Assembly: GCA_003427395.1 (NCBI GenBank)
Contig: BFEA01000161.1
Span: 2,714,664-2,778,663 of the forward strand
Origin: Chara braunii
Taxonomy: Eukaryota; Streptophyta; Charophyceae; Charales; Characeae
Length of the DNA stretch: 64,000 nt
Direction of reading: 5' to 3'
Positions 33,122-45,589 of this stretch are shown piece after piece (within the stretch, counting starts at the first letter, position 1; each line of letters opens with the position of its first letter). Both the position numbers and the translations under genes were made by a program. Below the pieces are notes generated by a model, which made no database searches, was not told the origin of the DNA, and saw nothing but the letters and a program-made list of their open reading frames with translations.

Positions 33122-35961
33122 AGAGGGGAAGGGGGAAAGGGTTATTAGTTTCAGCAACAATCACCTGGCTGAGGTAAGGGTCAGACACATTGTAAGTAGA
33201 GGTAGTTTTTTATTTTGTTTTTTTGTTGTTTTCTTTTTACTACATTCTTATGAAGACACTTGTCCTCACAAGGTGCAGTCCCTGGCAGGAACTGCTAGAG
33301 GTAACTATCATGCTCCCGTTTCTGCGGTGGAGCCTGGAAATTAAAGGTCACATAAGGGAAGAAGCAAAGTACAACCTTTAACTCAACCTACCCGCCCTGG
33401 GAAAAAGGGTCAGGTACGTTAAACTAAAAGTGTTTGTATCTTTTCAACCCCTTATCAAAAAAGGGAAAAAAAAACATTTATGAAAATACCATAATCTTAG
33501 CTATCTTGTGAAATTTCATGATAGCTGAAGTAAAGAAAATAAAATAAAAAAATACGGCAGTTAAAGAACCTGCCACCACTAAGGTTGTGACTATTGTGCG
33601 GCCACAGTTGACCTTTGATCTTGGGCAAATCAAAGGCTCATTGCGAGCTTGTGATTTCGCCGGCAGGGTGGAGTGACGACGAATACTACTTAACCCCTAT
33701 AAAAGGCAGTTGTCCCCAACTTCCACACAAAACCACCCATGCTGCTAGTGTGTGATAACATACTTGAGTGCTCCTGGACTGCTGGAGAGGTTGTCGGAGG
33801 CAACGTGGGAGGAGGTTGGAGGTCTGCAGTGGTGCACTAGAGAAGGAGGAGAGTAGCCATAGCCGAGGAAGGGAATACTCTGCTCCATCCTCCTTTGGTT
33901 GGTGCTGAGCCTTTGGGTCGGTCCTCAGGAGACTACTGGACTGGGACAACACGGTGGGAGTAATATTTTGGGCCTGAATTTTATCCAGGGGCAAAATTTA
34001 CTAATTTAGCGGTGGGATCTGAGTGGCAACGACGGGCATCAAGGCTACGCTGGTGGAGGCACCAACACGCTAAATTACGACATACTATTTTTTTCCCACT
34101 TTGTAGGGATATGCTGCCGAATATTTTCGGTAACAACGATGATAATTTTTGTAGCATTATGCTGCAAAAATTGTGGCTCGTCAGGAGGCGTTAAGTGGAG
34201 CGAAGGTTCTAATTTTTTTTGGCGTCGATAGGCTCCCTGTCAACGTCATCTTAGGGGTGGAGTGCAGTGGAACGGTTGCGGTGGAGTGCAGTGGAACGGT
34301 TGCGGTGGCGGCGAGGTTCGTGGTTTTTTATTGGTGCTGGTGAACTTTGTGAGGTGTAGTGGAGGTGCCTGCGTTGGCCTGCGTGCTGGACCAGGCTTCT
34401 CAAGGATGAACGACACGTCATTTTTTATGTACGCGTGTCGGTGGTAATAGGGCCATTGACCTTCATCTAGTGGGACTTTTAGGACCAACGGGGACGTGTG
34501 AGCAATATTGGCGTTGTCGACGAAATTGGTTCTCATTTCTTTTTAAGAAGCGAGGTGAGAGTGGTCCTGGCGGGCGATGTCGTCTGGTACTAGAAGAGAT
34601 AGTGCAGGACCACATAGGGCCATCTAGGACCGGTTGGGACTGGTGTGGGACCGGAATTTTTTTTTTGGGCGTGTATGGTTTGCCGTGCACATTGTTGTGT
34701 GTATGTCGTATGAGGGGCGCATGAACGGGGAATGTGATGAGACTATTTAGGCAGCTTGAGGCTTGGGTTTGGGGTGGTGATTTCTTTGCTCGGTGCCGAC
34801 AATTAGTCTACGTGACACTTCGGCGCCTCCTTACTCAAGGTCAGTGGTTGCCTTCAACTTGAAATCCCTTTACACCTTCTGTGAGCCCACACGTTCAAGT
34901 TGTTTGACCCGTGCTAACAAAAAGTCAAATGGGAAAAAAATTCTTGGGGACACGCTTCAAGTTGTGTGAGAAGCTGGGTATGACTTTAGTTAGGTTTTCC
35001 GGTTCAACCCTCTGAATGTTTTGTTTGCTTGGTATGGAGGTATGTAAAAAGGAGTGTGTGAAAAGTAGGCATGTATCTCTTCTGACGTGGTGATGAGTCT
35101 AGAAATGCTTTCCTATCCTTTTTTTTTTTCTTGCTAGCGGGTCAAAAAAACGATCCGATTTTATTGAGGAAAACTGAACGGGCCCCGAAAAAGGAATGAC
35201 GACAAAAAAACAAAACACAAGTATCAAATAAACTTAGCCTGACCCAAAAGTATCCTTGTTCTATCTCGAAGACCCTCTCAATCTGACCCCGTCCAAACGA
35301 GTTCCGATTCCCCTCTCCCTTTGAACTTTTGTTTCGTCTAACTTGTTCTTACGTGTAGGGGGTTCAGATGGTCAACCTGACTCTTAGTCCGAGACTCGGG
35401 TTTCCTCACTCTGGGAGGAATTATGGGATAGGGTTTTGCTGCTTTAGGAGCCAACCTTGTTATGGACCCGGGGTGAACCAGTTAACAAGGGGGTACTTTG
35501 CCGATTCGGTGGAGACGGTCCGACTTCTAGGATCCGAGCTTTTGGCTCGGGCGAGGACGAGGCATATTCCAGACCACATCCTAAAGAGTGGGACAAACGA
35601 TAGTTAAGAGTCAGTGTTAGTTTTCCCACTTTCGCACACGGGAGAAGGGTTGAGTTAACAGACCTTTCTGGTGACCATATTTAGGAGTCACCTTCGGTCT
35701 GAAAGCCTTAGGCTGATGTCAAAAGGAGCACGGCCTGCTACGCCATTAGTTTGAAGTCGAGCGCATGTAGGCATTTCCGCTGCGAGAGACTCTCGCCATA
35801 AGAAACGTGAGATTACGACAGAGGCTCAAGGGAGGCGGACTTATGAATTGTTAGCTAATGATAGCTGTTGAGTTGGAAAGGCGGTGAGTTGTAAGAATAA
35901 AAGCCTATTCGGCACATCTACACTTAGCTACTCACGAAGGTTATTCTTGTTTTCTTTTTAG

Positions 35962-37440
35962 ATGTGTACTGTACTGGCAGTCATTGTTTTGTTCATTAAC
36001 AAGGAGGTTGTCGTGCATGTAGGAAGGAGCGAGGCGAACTTAGAGCAGGTTGGTCGTATGGTTTACGACTCGGCCGTTGTGTTTCAATCTGGGAGAGAGT
36101 TGAGAATAAATCGCGGCACGACAAGGAACCCCCCGCGAACCTATTTATTTATTATCTCAACTCAGCCACAAAGTTTTGAGCCAAGTTTTGTTCAAACCCA
36201 ACGCTTGGATTAGGTCGACACGAGTATCATCTATGGGTTTGAAGACAGAGAGTTGGGGGCACAGTACGACCACAAAATTAGATGGTTATACCTCAAACCT
36301 ATCCTGTACTACGATGCTCACATAGGTCTGTTTGACAACATAGAGTTTCTCAAACTGATTCGTGTTAACTGCTTCGAATTATAGATAGACAAACCTTTGA
36401 CGGGGTCACTTATTGGCTCGAGGTGCGCAACCTGCGATGACTTCTCGGGGTGTGAAGCAATTTGGTTTGGCAAAATGAGGGAATGGTTGTAAAGGGAAAA
36501 AAACTTAAGGTTAGAGGTGTTCAAAGTTTGAGACAGGATGGGTGTTTACTAATGGGGTTATTGAATCTTTTCAGATGCCAAATATTTCGGCAGTAGTGAC
36601 ATTCTTCTATACGTGCGAGTACGCAAGTGAATGAATGTCAGAGTCGAATGAGGAAGAGATTGACACGATGAGAACCAAACGGTTGATTTATGATCCGATA
36701 ATCATTTTTCCTGCGAGGGATAGATCGCGATTTTGGCAAGAAAGTTTGAGAAACCCCTCGCGAATGCCATTTTTTCGCACTTACGTTGCAAGACATATCA
36801 TTCGATACGGATTTGCACCTCGGAGGAGTGATGAAGTATCCCACCTCTTGATTTTTCATAGGGATAATTGCTTTCTGTATACTGGAGAGACTTCAAAAGT
36901 GAGATGGTTTTACTTCTCAATGCTCTTGCATTTTAGTGAGCGACACAGTCCATTTGCTTATATCCATCATTATCGTCGAACTCACGATAACAGGTTTCAA
37001 CGGTTCAGACGAGACGTTTTTTCTACTGATGAATTTGAGAGCGAGGAACTTCGAATTTATGAGTTGATTCATGCTTGATATATTTCCTCTTGTGGACAAA
37101 TGGACGGAGGTCGGCGCGATCTTACCGTTTCGAAGTATTTTCTTGTCAAGATCACCTCGTTCAACGACTGCTTTGGCGTCATTTGGATCCGAAACACCGT
37201 GGCGCGACACTTCTTTGGGATGAGCAGACCATTCCAAGCCATAATGTGGTGATTAGCCTTTCTGGTAGCCGCACTTTATGGTACTCGAATAGTTCGGGTC
37301 ATGCAAGGCGCTCACATCGCGACTATGATTTTTGATGATGGCGAGCTCGCATGCCTTGACTCACTGGAGGCTCAGGCCCACGAGGGATATCATCTGTATT
37401 GCGGTTAAGCACGACCTTCAGAGATTTCATCAGAGTCACG
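35962..37440 (+). pseudogene. decayed unrecognised coding region
   Basis: One + strand lineage of frames has protein-like composition over about 1.4 kb. It reads MCTVLAVIVLFINKEVVVHV (35962), EDRELGAQYDHKIRWLYLKP and RCATCDDFSGCEAIWFGKMR (36390-36480). An open 147-residue frame follows at 36635-37078 (FRTYVARHIIRYGFAPRRSD) and continues past stops as GVIWIRNTVARHFFGMSRPF to about 37430. Internal stops and one frame change break it. I recognise no family. Its position between copy B and repeat C copy 3 suggests it belonged to the same large element. Confidence 0.35.
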
Positions 37441-38340
37441 AAGAGGTTGTGCGTCCTGCTATCCCATAGAGAGAGCCGTTGTACCTTGGCTTCACGAGGT
37501 AAACGTAAAAAAAAAAAAAAACTTCACATAGTTAGGACCGTCGGATTGATACTAGTATTCGGATTGCCTCGATGATCTCACTATCGTGCTTTGACATTGA
37601 GGGGTAATTACGTGTGCAAACAATAATGTTAGCGCACATGTTGATCAAGGTCATGAATCTGCCCTGGACAAGAGCGAGAGATTTTTGGGCATGAGCGGAC
37701 GACAAGTCATGGGAAGCGGTAGGGGTTTTCCGCTAGTATGAGGAGCCGTTAGGTTCTACCATTTCATAAATTGAGCAAAGGTAATATGATGAAACCAGGA
37801 GTAAAGAGAGGAAGATGAAGCACACCTTTGAGCTAATCATCGGGCGCTGATGATTAGCCAACCCACATCATGCGACAACATACTGAAGCTGCGCGAAGAG
37901 GGACATTCTTGCTGAGTTAGGATTCCTCTTGAACCGTCTATAACATGACTGAGGGATCTAACATATGGATCTTGTCTGTATTTTCAACTAGTAGCACTAC
38001 AACGAACGTAAGGTTATTGAAATGTGTCAAAGATTCTACCTATATGTCAAACGGGAGTTAGCGTTGTTTTCTTGTCATTCTCATAGCAAACGTTGCAGCT
38101 TAGGATTTTCGGTCATATCATAGGTGAGAAAGACAACTTTGGTGTACTAATTTAATAAGTTAAACTAGGCCAAAGTCGGTTCGGTACTTCGTCGGTACTC
38201 TTATTTATGTAAGAACCAGTCAACTATATTAGTTGTGTTTATGGAATGGTTGTTTTTTTTGACAATGTATTTTTGCCAATGACTTGAAGTGTGAAAAGAT
38301 ATGAAAGACCGTTATTTGGTACAAATATATTGTTCTGATT
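37441..38340. other. no recognisable gene; one perfect 10-bp stem
   Basis: GCTAATCATC, loop GGGCGCT, then GATGATTAGC lies at 37832-37858. Nothing else stands out. Confidence 0.6.
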
Positions 38341-38377
38341 AGATTGTATTTTCGCCGTTTTTTTTTTTTTTTTTTTT

Positions 38378-38458
38378 NNNNNNNNNNNNNNNNNNNNNNN
38401 NNNNNNNNNNNNNNNNNNNNNNNNNNNNNNNNNNNNNNNNNNNNNNNNNNNNNNNNNN
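38378..38458. other. assembly gap (81 N)
   Basis: The gap is flanked by T19 on the left and T34 on the right, so it is probably a homopolymer or a scaffold join between two T-runs. Size and content are unknown. Confidence 0.99.
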
Positions 38459-38492
<34 letters not shown>

Positions 38493-38522
38493 CTATGCAC
38501 GAAAAGACGAGGATTACTTGTG

Positions 38523-39005
38523 GTTTTCACGTTTAGTTGAGACAATCATAGTTGACCGACGTACGCTCCATGCTAGGGAGATCAACGTCTTAAGCAAAAA
38601 GTGACGTTCGTGTCAAGATGGCGTTTTACCCATGCATACCTATGTTATAACGAACGATCAAATGTCATCGGTTGATCTACTTCTACGACTGCACGTAAAA
38701 ACTTTTACACGTGGGTCAGTAGCTCGGTAGGGATATGTCTGTAAAGGTGGTGACAACCCCTTAGGGAAGGCAAATTGTGCCTCACGGAAACCTATCCTGT
38801 CGTAGGAGACCACGAGAAGTACGGTTGACGCACCTGACCAGAACCGCGAGGTGACAATGCAACCACGTCCGTTTCGGTGGTTCGTGGGATTATTTACGTT
38901 TTGTCTCCTAGTTGTCTCTCGTTTTGTTTTATTCAAGTCTCGTGCGACGTAGACGAGATGACTCTCACCTTTTACAAGAAAAGATGGGGGTCGATGTACT
39001 CAACA
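38523..39005 (+). repeat. repeat C, copy 3
   Basis: It aligns with copy 1 over its whole length (ACGTGGGTCAGTAGCTCGGT at 38710; GGTGGTGACAACCCCTTAGG at 38744; CCTATCCTGTCGTAGG). Copies 2 and 3 lie in direct orientation on either side of a ~6.8-kb segment that contains copy B. Confidence 0.75.
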
Positions 39006-39117
39006 GCGGCTCGTTGGTCAATGCCCAAAGGATGGAGAGATCGTTAACAACATATGTTATTTACAGGTCATTTTTAGCCGCTTCAGACAAGTGTTGGGTA
39101 CTTTGATGAGGGGATTT

Positions 39118-39605
39118 GAAACCTGTTTCAGAAGCTTCAGTCACTTCAAGTCATTATACCAGTTTCAGATCCCCACTTGAAACTCCTGAAATGAATTGAA
39201 GTGGCTGAAAATATGAAAGCGGTTTCAAGTCCCCCCCATCTAAATGGTTGGATGTGGGTACCTGAAACCCCTTTCAGATGCTTCAACCACTTTAGGTCGT
39301 TACAGGGGTTTCAGGTTCCCACCTCAAATTCTTGAAATAATTTGAAGTGAGTCAAAATCTAACAGCGGTTTCATGTCCCCCCATCCAAATTTTTGGATGA
39401 GCGTACCTGAAACCCCTTTCAGAAGTTTCCGCCACTTTAGGTCATTACAGCGGTTTCAGGGCCCCACCTGAAAGTCATGAAAAAACCTAAAGTGGCCGAA
39501 AATCAGAAAGTGGTTTCCGATGCTCCCGTCCAACCATTTAGATGGGAGAACCTGAAACTTTTTTCAGAAACTTCAACCATTTCAGGTAATTTTCGGTGAG
39601 ACACA
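39118..39605. repeat. 146-bp satellite, three units plus a partial fourth
   Basis: Units start at GAAAC(C/T) at 39118, 39264, 39410 and 39554, with lengths 146, 146, 144 and about 50. Each carries GCTTCA-CCACTT(T/C)AGGTCATTAC and GCGGTTTCA(A/T)G-CCCCCC words (split for length) and pairs of CTTCA/TGAAG and GGTTTCA/TGAAACC that could fold. The units are 75-85% similar by eye. Confidence 0.9.
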
Positions 39606-40260
39606 ACAACATTAAAAAGAAAAAAAAAATACAAGTTGACCCCCAACACCCGAAACTCCTCAACTAACCTTAAGTGTTTTTAGGCTATTTCAATGGTTTC
39701 AAACCATTTCAGAGTCCAGAATCTTTCATTCTGAAATTTCTAATGATCGTTAACCATTAGTGAAGTGATGTGATAACCGATGTCACTATGTGGGATGCAC
39801 CATTGCTATTGATAAAGACTATTCTTCCGAAGTAAATGAAAATGTTGATGGTACTACTGAAGAGTCTGCCTATGTTGATAATTTTCTGAATGAAGAAAAT
39901 GATGAAGATTACAAGGCACCAAACTCTTATAAGTGAAGTTTGTGGCCTGAGGAAAGAGACAGTTGGTGAGAAATCCCTGATGCATATGTTTATGAGTCAA
40001 CTCTTTAGAAAAAAAAAGACGAATAACAAAATGATTGGTACGCTAGAGTCAATGCATCAACTGTGAAAGTCCATGAACTGAGAGAAAACTCTAGATCAAA
40101 ATGTGAAGGAGAGGTTGAAAAGAAAGAAGAAGTGTTTTTTTTTTAATCTTTGAGGGGTATGATGAAAATTACCAAGAGATTGAAAAAAAAAATGGAAAAG
40201 AAAGAATAAAAAAATTTAACTGCAAAAATTTGAGGAATAAATTCAGGCTGAAGAAATGAC

Positions 40261-40802
40261 ATCTCTTTGTAGACGGTAAGGAAGGACTGCCTCCACTAAG
40301 ACTTATCTGTGAGAAAGATAGACAACTATAAATAATTTTTGCTCTACATGAAAAAGTTGTTAGTGGTCATAAAGCTGATGAAACGACCTATTACAAGACA
40401 ACTAAACTTTACTTCTGGTCTAACACGAGAGACATGATTTACAAATTCTGTAAATAATATATGTTATGTCATAAGAGATCTACAATGAGGATGAATGGGT
40501 CTTTATTTCTCTCTATCCTGGTAGAACCAGACAACCGAGTTTATTTGGATCTTATCACCATGCATCTAGGCAAAGGTGAGATGAGATACATATTGAACAT
40601 GAGAGATAATTTAATTGGATATATTGAGGCACGGACTTTGAAGAGGAAAACAAACGAACAAGTGACTGATTGGATAAAGGAAATTCATCTCAGATATCTC
40701 TTCATCAGAGAGTTTGTTTCAGACAGAGGATATGAATTCAGAAATGAGACTGTAAGAATAACCATTTTTAGACTAAGTGTCAGAATTCGATACGTCAACT
40801 GA
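40261..40802 (+). pseudogene. retrotransposon integrase, zinc-binding and catalytic part (Ty3/Gypsy type, broken)
   Basis: The frame reads an H2C2-type zinc finger: LHEKVVSGHKADE gives His codons at 40347 and 40368, and KFC (40449) and LC (40467) supply Cys. Between them E and C of the usual CxEC appear replaced by stop TAA (40455-40457) and Tyr. After the stop the frame from 40461 continues with RVYLDLITMHLGKGEMRYIL and IREFVSDRGYEFRNE, which carry the first two catalytic Asp residues of the integrase core. The third catalytic residue is lost where the frame breaks at 40800. An earlier stop lies near 40327. The element is dead. No reverse transcriptase or protease of this element is visible upstream; 39830-40260 is degraded Glu/Lys-rich coding-like DNA. 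Confidence 0.7.
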
Positions 40803-41556
40803 GAGGAGTCATAAAACCTTTAAAGATTCATTGGCTAAATGGTGTGAAGGTGATCTTAGTAGATGACAAAAAGTACTAAGAGCTGCAGTCTATGATGATA
40901 ACATCACTATCAAGAGAACTACTGGTTATGCTCTGTTCACTCTGTGGTATAGTCGGTATGCTACTTTATCTCTTGAGAGTGTAGTCAAGACATGGTAAAG
41001 TAAAGAGAGTGACAGAGAATACTCTCTTTCAGAGCTTCTTCAGATCAGAAGGAGACAAATATCAGAAGTTTGTCAAACAATGATGTATGCTGCGGAGAGA
41101 ATGACAAACAACAGATTATCGGATCTGGAAAGATGAAACAAGAAGAGGTACATAAGAAAAGAGAAACTAAAGATCGGTGACATTGTTCTTTTGTTTGACA
41201 ATTCTCTGAAAACTCAGTTGACTAAACGTTTAGATCCCAGATGGCTCGGTCCCTACAAAATTACAGGTGAAGCAAAGGGCAAAGTCTATAAGATATTTGA
41301 GATTGATGACTCAAGAGTTCATGATATGGTACCAGGGTCAAGACTTCGTAAGTTCATCTTCAAGAACTCTGATATGATTTCTACAATGGTCACAAAAAGA
41401 GGAAAGAAAGTTCAGTTATCCAGTAAGAGAGTAATTCCAGAGAACAAAAAAAATTGTAATGAAACCATAAAACACTGCAGGGTTGAAGTCTCAGCGGACT
41501 CTGATTATTATTGCTTTGTCAACTCAGTATGTCAATTTTCAGCGTGTCAATCTTGA
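40803..41556 (+). pseudogene. integrase C-terminal part (broken)
   Basis: After a frame change, TGYALFTLWYSRYATLSLES (about 40920-40980) matches the end of the integrase core. IGDIVLLFDNSLKTQ (41176 on) and KRLDPRWLGPYKITGEAKGK match the small barrel and GPY/F domain at the C-terminus of Gypsy integrases. The frame is open from 41191 to 41556 and ends in a basic, unrecognised tail. Internal stops lie upstream. It is clearly the 3' end of the same pol gene as the previous entry. Confidence 0.65.
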
Positions 41557-41849
41557 CACGAGAGACTAAGGAAAGAGCCTTCAGATGATTTATGTTCGTT
41601 TTTGCGTGTGAATTAATTTTCTTATTTATGCAAGTGTCAATACTAATGAGATTAAAGTATTATTGATGTCAAGACACTGACGATCCACGAGTATCAGATT
41701 CCTGAGTGGGAGAATAACTGTGAGGTGCAGTTGCAGTGAGAGAGAGATGAGACATCACATTTTTAAGTACGGGTGTGGTATCAAGTTCAGAGAACTTGTG
41801 ACAGTGACACTTCAAAGTGTAAGCAGTGTTATTTTCATAACGAAGAGGA

Positions 41850-42200
41850 AAGTTCGACGGGTGTAGAGAAGTTCAACTCTACTTTACGAGAGAGTTGTCA
41901 GTAGGGGAACTTTGTGTCTTCCGACTGAGTTGCATGTCCAAGGAAATTTTTAAGAAGATAGGCATACAAAGTTTAACTTTGCTTGACCAAAAAGTTGTCA
42001 GCAGAGGGACTTCGTGTTTCTTGACTAAGTTGTCCATCTTCTGCCCCAGATGAGGGAAACGACCTCTCTGGGACCAGTATCTCTATATTTCCTTGAGGTT
42101 GGCGGGATGTATCTTGGGAGTATTCTCAGACGAGAGAAGGGACCTCTCTGGGATCAACACTTTGTATTTCTTGAGGCTGAAGGGAGGTCTCTTGGAAGTA
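41850..42200. repeat. two tandem duplications downstream of the integrase
   Basis: A ~110-bp unit (AAGTTCAACTCTACTTTACG / AAGTTTAACTTTGCTTGACC, then GAGTTGTCAG) repeats at about 41865 and 41967. A ~75-bp unit (CCTCTCTGGGA(C/T)CA) repeats at about 42062 and 42141. They may be LTR or 3' UTR of the Gypsy remnant; no LTR pair could be confirmed. Confidence 0.6.
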
Positions 42201-42349
42201 CATTGTTGGTTGTTGGTTGTTGTTGTACAGTGTCTCTTGAGATGAAAAAACGGCTCTTGAAAAATGTTTGTCTTGTTGCTTGGGGCATGCCAGTGGGCAG
42301 TCTGCTTGTGGGTTTTGACATGCTTGTTTGACTGTTTGTGCCTGAGGTT

Positions 42350-43110
42350 TTCTTCTCTAACCTAAGATGTGTTGATTGTCGGGGCTAGCAGGTCCTCGAC
42401 GCGAGTGTCGAATTTCGTAGTTGACTGAGGTTAAGACTCCGAAAGTTTGGCTTATGAGGTCAAAAGGAGTCAGTTGGAACCCTACCACAACCAAATGATG
42501 CAATCCAGTGAGGTTCGCCAGAGCCTGGAGTCGTAGTTAGATCGGGTTCTACGTTTAAAAATTTGGGCGGGGCAGCCAACGCCCTAGGCCAAAAACTAGT
42601 GGGTGAGTTGGTCACCGACCACAGTAGTCAAATCCGGGTACGGGACAGTTGGACTGACGAGAGGTCTACTGTCATAGGGTGACCAGACCCTCTATGGTCT
42701 GGATGTCTTGGCGCGAGGTGCGCCAAAGGGTCACTATACTCGAGTAGTGGGTATGGTAGTCTTGACTTGGAGGCAGGTTAAAGGGACTATTAAGACAAAT
42801 GGTCTGATTAGTTGTGGCCTGAGGTAGGGCGAATGAGGGATGTCATGCTGACGGAAGGTTTGTTTCCCCTGGCCAGTGGTGGGCCGAAACCAAGGCAATC
42901 AATGCTTTTTGGGTACGGATAACTATTTGAACTATTTATTTATTTATTTATTATTTTATTATGGGTTTTAAATTTTATTTATCCTAAATAATTACTGCTT
43001 GACTGCTGCTTATCAGAGAGTTCGTTTGTTGAGATCATGCTTGGTGGTTTGTGAAACTTGTTGTTTTGCAGGCTCATGCAGGTTCGTCTGAAGCTCCCAG
43101 ACTATAGAAA
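42350..43110. other. no recognisable gene
   Basis: Unique-looking DNA with an A/T-rich (TTTA)n patch at 42935-42960. I see no shared block with other repeats in the window. Confidence 0.5.
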
Positions 43111-43116
43111 AATAAA

Positions 43117-43262
43117 GGGGTTAGGTATCCCCTTTATCTGTATGAGAAGTTGAGGACATGACTCACTCAGATCAGAGAAAGAGAATGGGGTTTGCAGTGG
43201 TATCCCCCCAGTTGCTTGAGAAGTTGAGAAGACGTCTCACTCAGACCAGAGAGCAGAAAAAA
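43117..43262. repeat. ~73-bp direct duplication
   Basis: GAGAAGTTGAGGACATGACT, then CACTCAGATCAGAGA, recurs as GAGAAGTTGAGAAGACGTCT, then CACTCAGACCAGAGA. Confidence 0.8.
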
Positions 43263-43713
43263 AGGTCTGGTATACCTTACCCCTGATATTGTTGACAACG
43301 AGTGTCCACAGTGCTAATGCCAGATTGACAGTATCCTTGAAGTCACGATCTGGAATGAGAAATGAGGTAACTTCTTCACTGTAGAAGTTCAGGGATAATT
43401 CAAACTTCAAGACAATGAAAAGTCCAAGTCAATTGCAAATGAGAAAATCGAGAGATGATCCTTCTTTAAATTATTTGGTGACTGACAAAGTGGTCTGATT
43501 CACGAGGAACCTACATCCCCAGCCTCAAGGTATTCAAACACTTAAGCCAGGGACACTAGGAAGTATGGAATGGATTGAGAAATCAAGAAAAGAAAAGAGC
43601 AAAAAATTCAGGGAAAAGACATCGCGCTTATATAAGGTATAAAGGATGGTTATGCTTTCTATCTGGAGTAAAACGAGGAGAGAGAAAATACAGTAGAGGG
43701 TGCAACTATTAAT

Positions 43714-44004
43714 CTAGGGCAGAGAAGGAGTCACGTATGGGATACAAGGCGAAGGTGCAGGCACTAATGCCTGACTTATTACTGGTGTGGTAGGTGTTGT
43801 AGGGGAATATGAAGGGGAGGAAGTGTCGGGAACGTCGTAGCACGCCTCATATTTCTTTTGATAGTATTCCATCCTCGTTGGGGACAGAGTTCTCTCATAC
43901 CACCCAGGAAATGAGTGGCGTAAGTAGATCCTTAGGTGAGTCACATACCCATAACTCTCTTCTTCCTCCTCCTCCGAAATGATGTGCTTTCTGGCACACG
44001 ACAC
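43714..44004 (-). CDS. hypothetical 96-residue frame
   Basis: Begins MSCARKHIISEEEEEESYGY and contains RIYLRHSFPGWYERTLSPTR, then a Ser/Thr/Pro-rich tail with TPTTPV. The first half has the mixed composition of real protein. I recognise no domain, and the Glu run comes from a (TCC)n patch. It could be one exon or a retroelement remnant. No second copy is visible here. Confidence 0.2.
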   Translation of the reverse strand: MSCARKHIISEEEEEESYGYVTHLRIYLRHSFPGWYERTLSPTRMEYYQKKYEACYDVPDTSSPSYSPTTPTTPVISQALVPAPSPCIPYVTPSLP

Positions 44005-44390
44005 TGACTCCTATGGAGCCTTCCCTCATCTTCCACGTCTCCCTCTTTCCTGTCCCCGACGTGGTTCAGGCATGGTGTAAGAAGAAAATTATAATTGGAA
44101 AAAGGGGAAGGTACGATGCAACAAAGATAGACTAAGAGAAACTGTGAGAGTAGGGGGACAATACTATTAAGGAAGCAGGAGGGAAGCGAGAACGCCGATC
44201 GCACGACACTGCTGCACTATGAGAAAAGAAAGTGCGTCGCAAAACGTCTCAGTGGGTCACCGTGAAAACGAATGAGTGTGCTAGAGGTCGTTGTTCGTCT
44301 TATACTAATTGAAGAGCCGTTTTTTTGGCCCAGCAAGGACGTTGGGCAGGGGTTTGGAATCATGTCGAAAGGCGCAGTGTTTAGGCCCTC

Positions 44391-44540
44391 CGCTGCGTAC
44401 CAGGCATCTGCTCACGTACCACGTTGTGTATCAGGTGTCTGCTTGCGTATCGCTGCGTACCAGGTGTCTGCACGCGTACCTCCGTTGTGCATTGAAGATC
44501 TGCTCCCCTAACCTCCACTGTATGTTGGGTACTTGCTCAT
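44391..44540. repeat. degenerate ~35-bp tandem repeat
   Basis: GCGTACCAGG(C/T)(A/G)TCTGC and CGTACC(A/T)CGTTGTG recur four times. The small Ala/Ser/Val frame through it is repeat-driven. Confidence 0.7.
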
Positions 44541-44599
44541 AAATTCTCGCGGTATCTTGGGTCTGTCTGGGCTGCACTTCGTTGTGAGACCAATTCAGT

Positions 44600-45400
44600 C
44601 GACACTACCATCGACAAAAAGGTGGGTGCGCCACTAGGTTTTCCATTGGTCCACGCAGGTTCGGCGCCCTGCTGTACAACAGAGCACGATCGGCCTGTGG
44701 TCGTGGTTGCCGCTGGGTTCGCCTAGGGATGCAACAATGGAAAAGTGGTGCAGTCCTTTCAACCGCGCGCCAAACCCTTACTGCCAAGGTTATAGGATAG
44801 GCGAAGTGATTGCAAAGACCCAAAAAATAAAAAATTTAAAGAAAAGAAAAACAAGGGAAGAAGGAGGAAAATTGAAAAGCAGAACGTCACTTTTAATACC
44901 TGTGGTGAAATCCAGACCACGATTTTTAGAAATATATATAATTTGGCGATTCTCAACAGGCACGATGCTAGAAATTATCCTTTAATTTTTTCTTTTCTTT
45001 ATCATTTCTCAGAATTATCTAGTTCTCATGAATTTTAAATTCTTCCTCCCTCTGCCATTTCGCACGGAACAAACGGCTCAATCTTGAACTTTGTTCGTAA
45101 ACGAGTGGCCTGAAGTAGCCGACTTTTCGCTTTTGCTCTTGTAGCCTTGACCAACAGAGTGTTACTTCATGAGTCCCCTGAAATGGGAGCACCTGCGACC
45201 GCATTGGTAGGAGACCTATCACTTTGTGGAAGGTCATGAGTCCCCTCCTTGCCATCGGATACGGGTACCCATTAAGGGCAGGCCAACGACATGTTTTGAG
45301 GGGAGGAAAGTGTCCGTCGGTATCCCATTATGGGACTATTGCAAGCGGACCTTAGTCTTCTCAGGCTAATCTGAAAACACTGCAGGTCACGATCAAAGTG
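44600..45400 (-). repeat. repeat D, copy 2 (inverted)
   Basis: The reverse complement aligns in order with 27990-28750, including CCTGCGTGGACCAATG, GGCGAACCCAGCGGCAACCA, GATTGAGCCGTTTGTTCCGT and CGTATCCGATGGCAAGGAGG. No frame is shared. Confidence 0.7.
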
Positions 45401-45589
45401 GGTGCCTGCCTTGATCAACTCACCTATTTCTATCTTCTCCCTTTTTATTATTATTGTTACTGATTAAAGTGTTATTTTAAAATTGATAGATTTTTATCGC
45501 CCAAAGTGCTACTAAGCACCCTTTTTAGAGTACAGGGAGTGTGACCTATAAAGATAGAGGTTGTTGCGCTACTAGTTACGAGCTGGTAA

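Noticed and set aside
38339-38604. Poly-Lys or poly-Phe frames across the N gap
   Set aside because: Homopolymers and unknown bases only.
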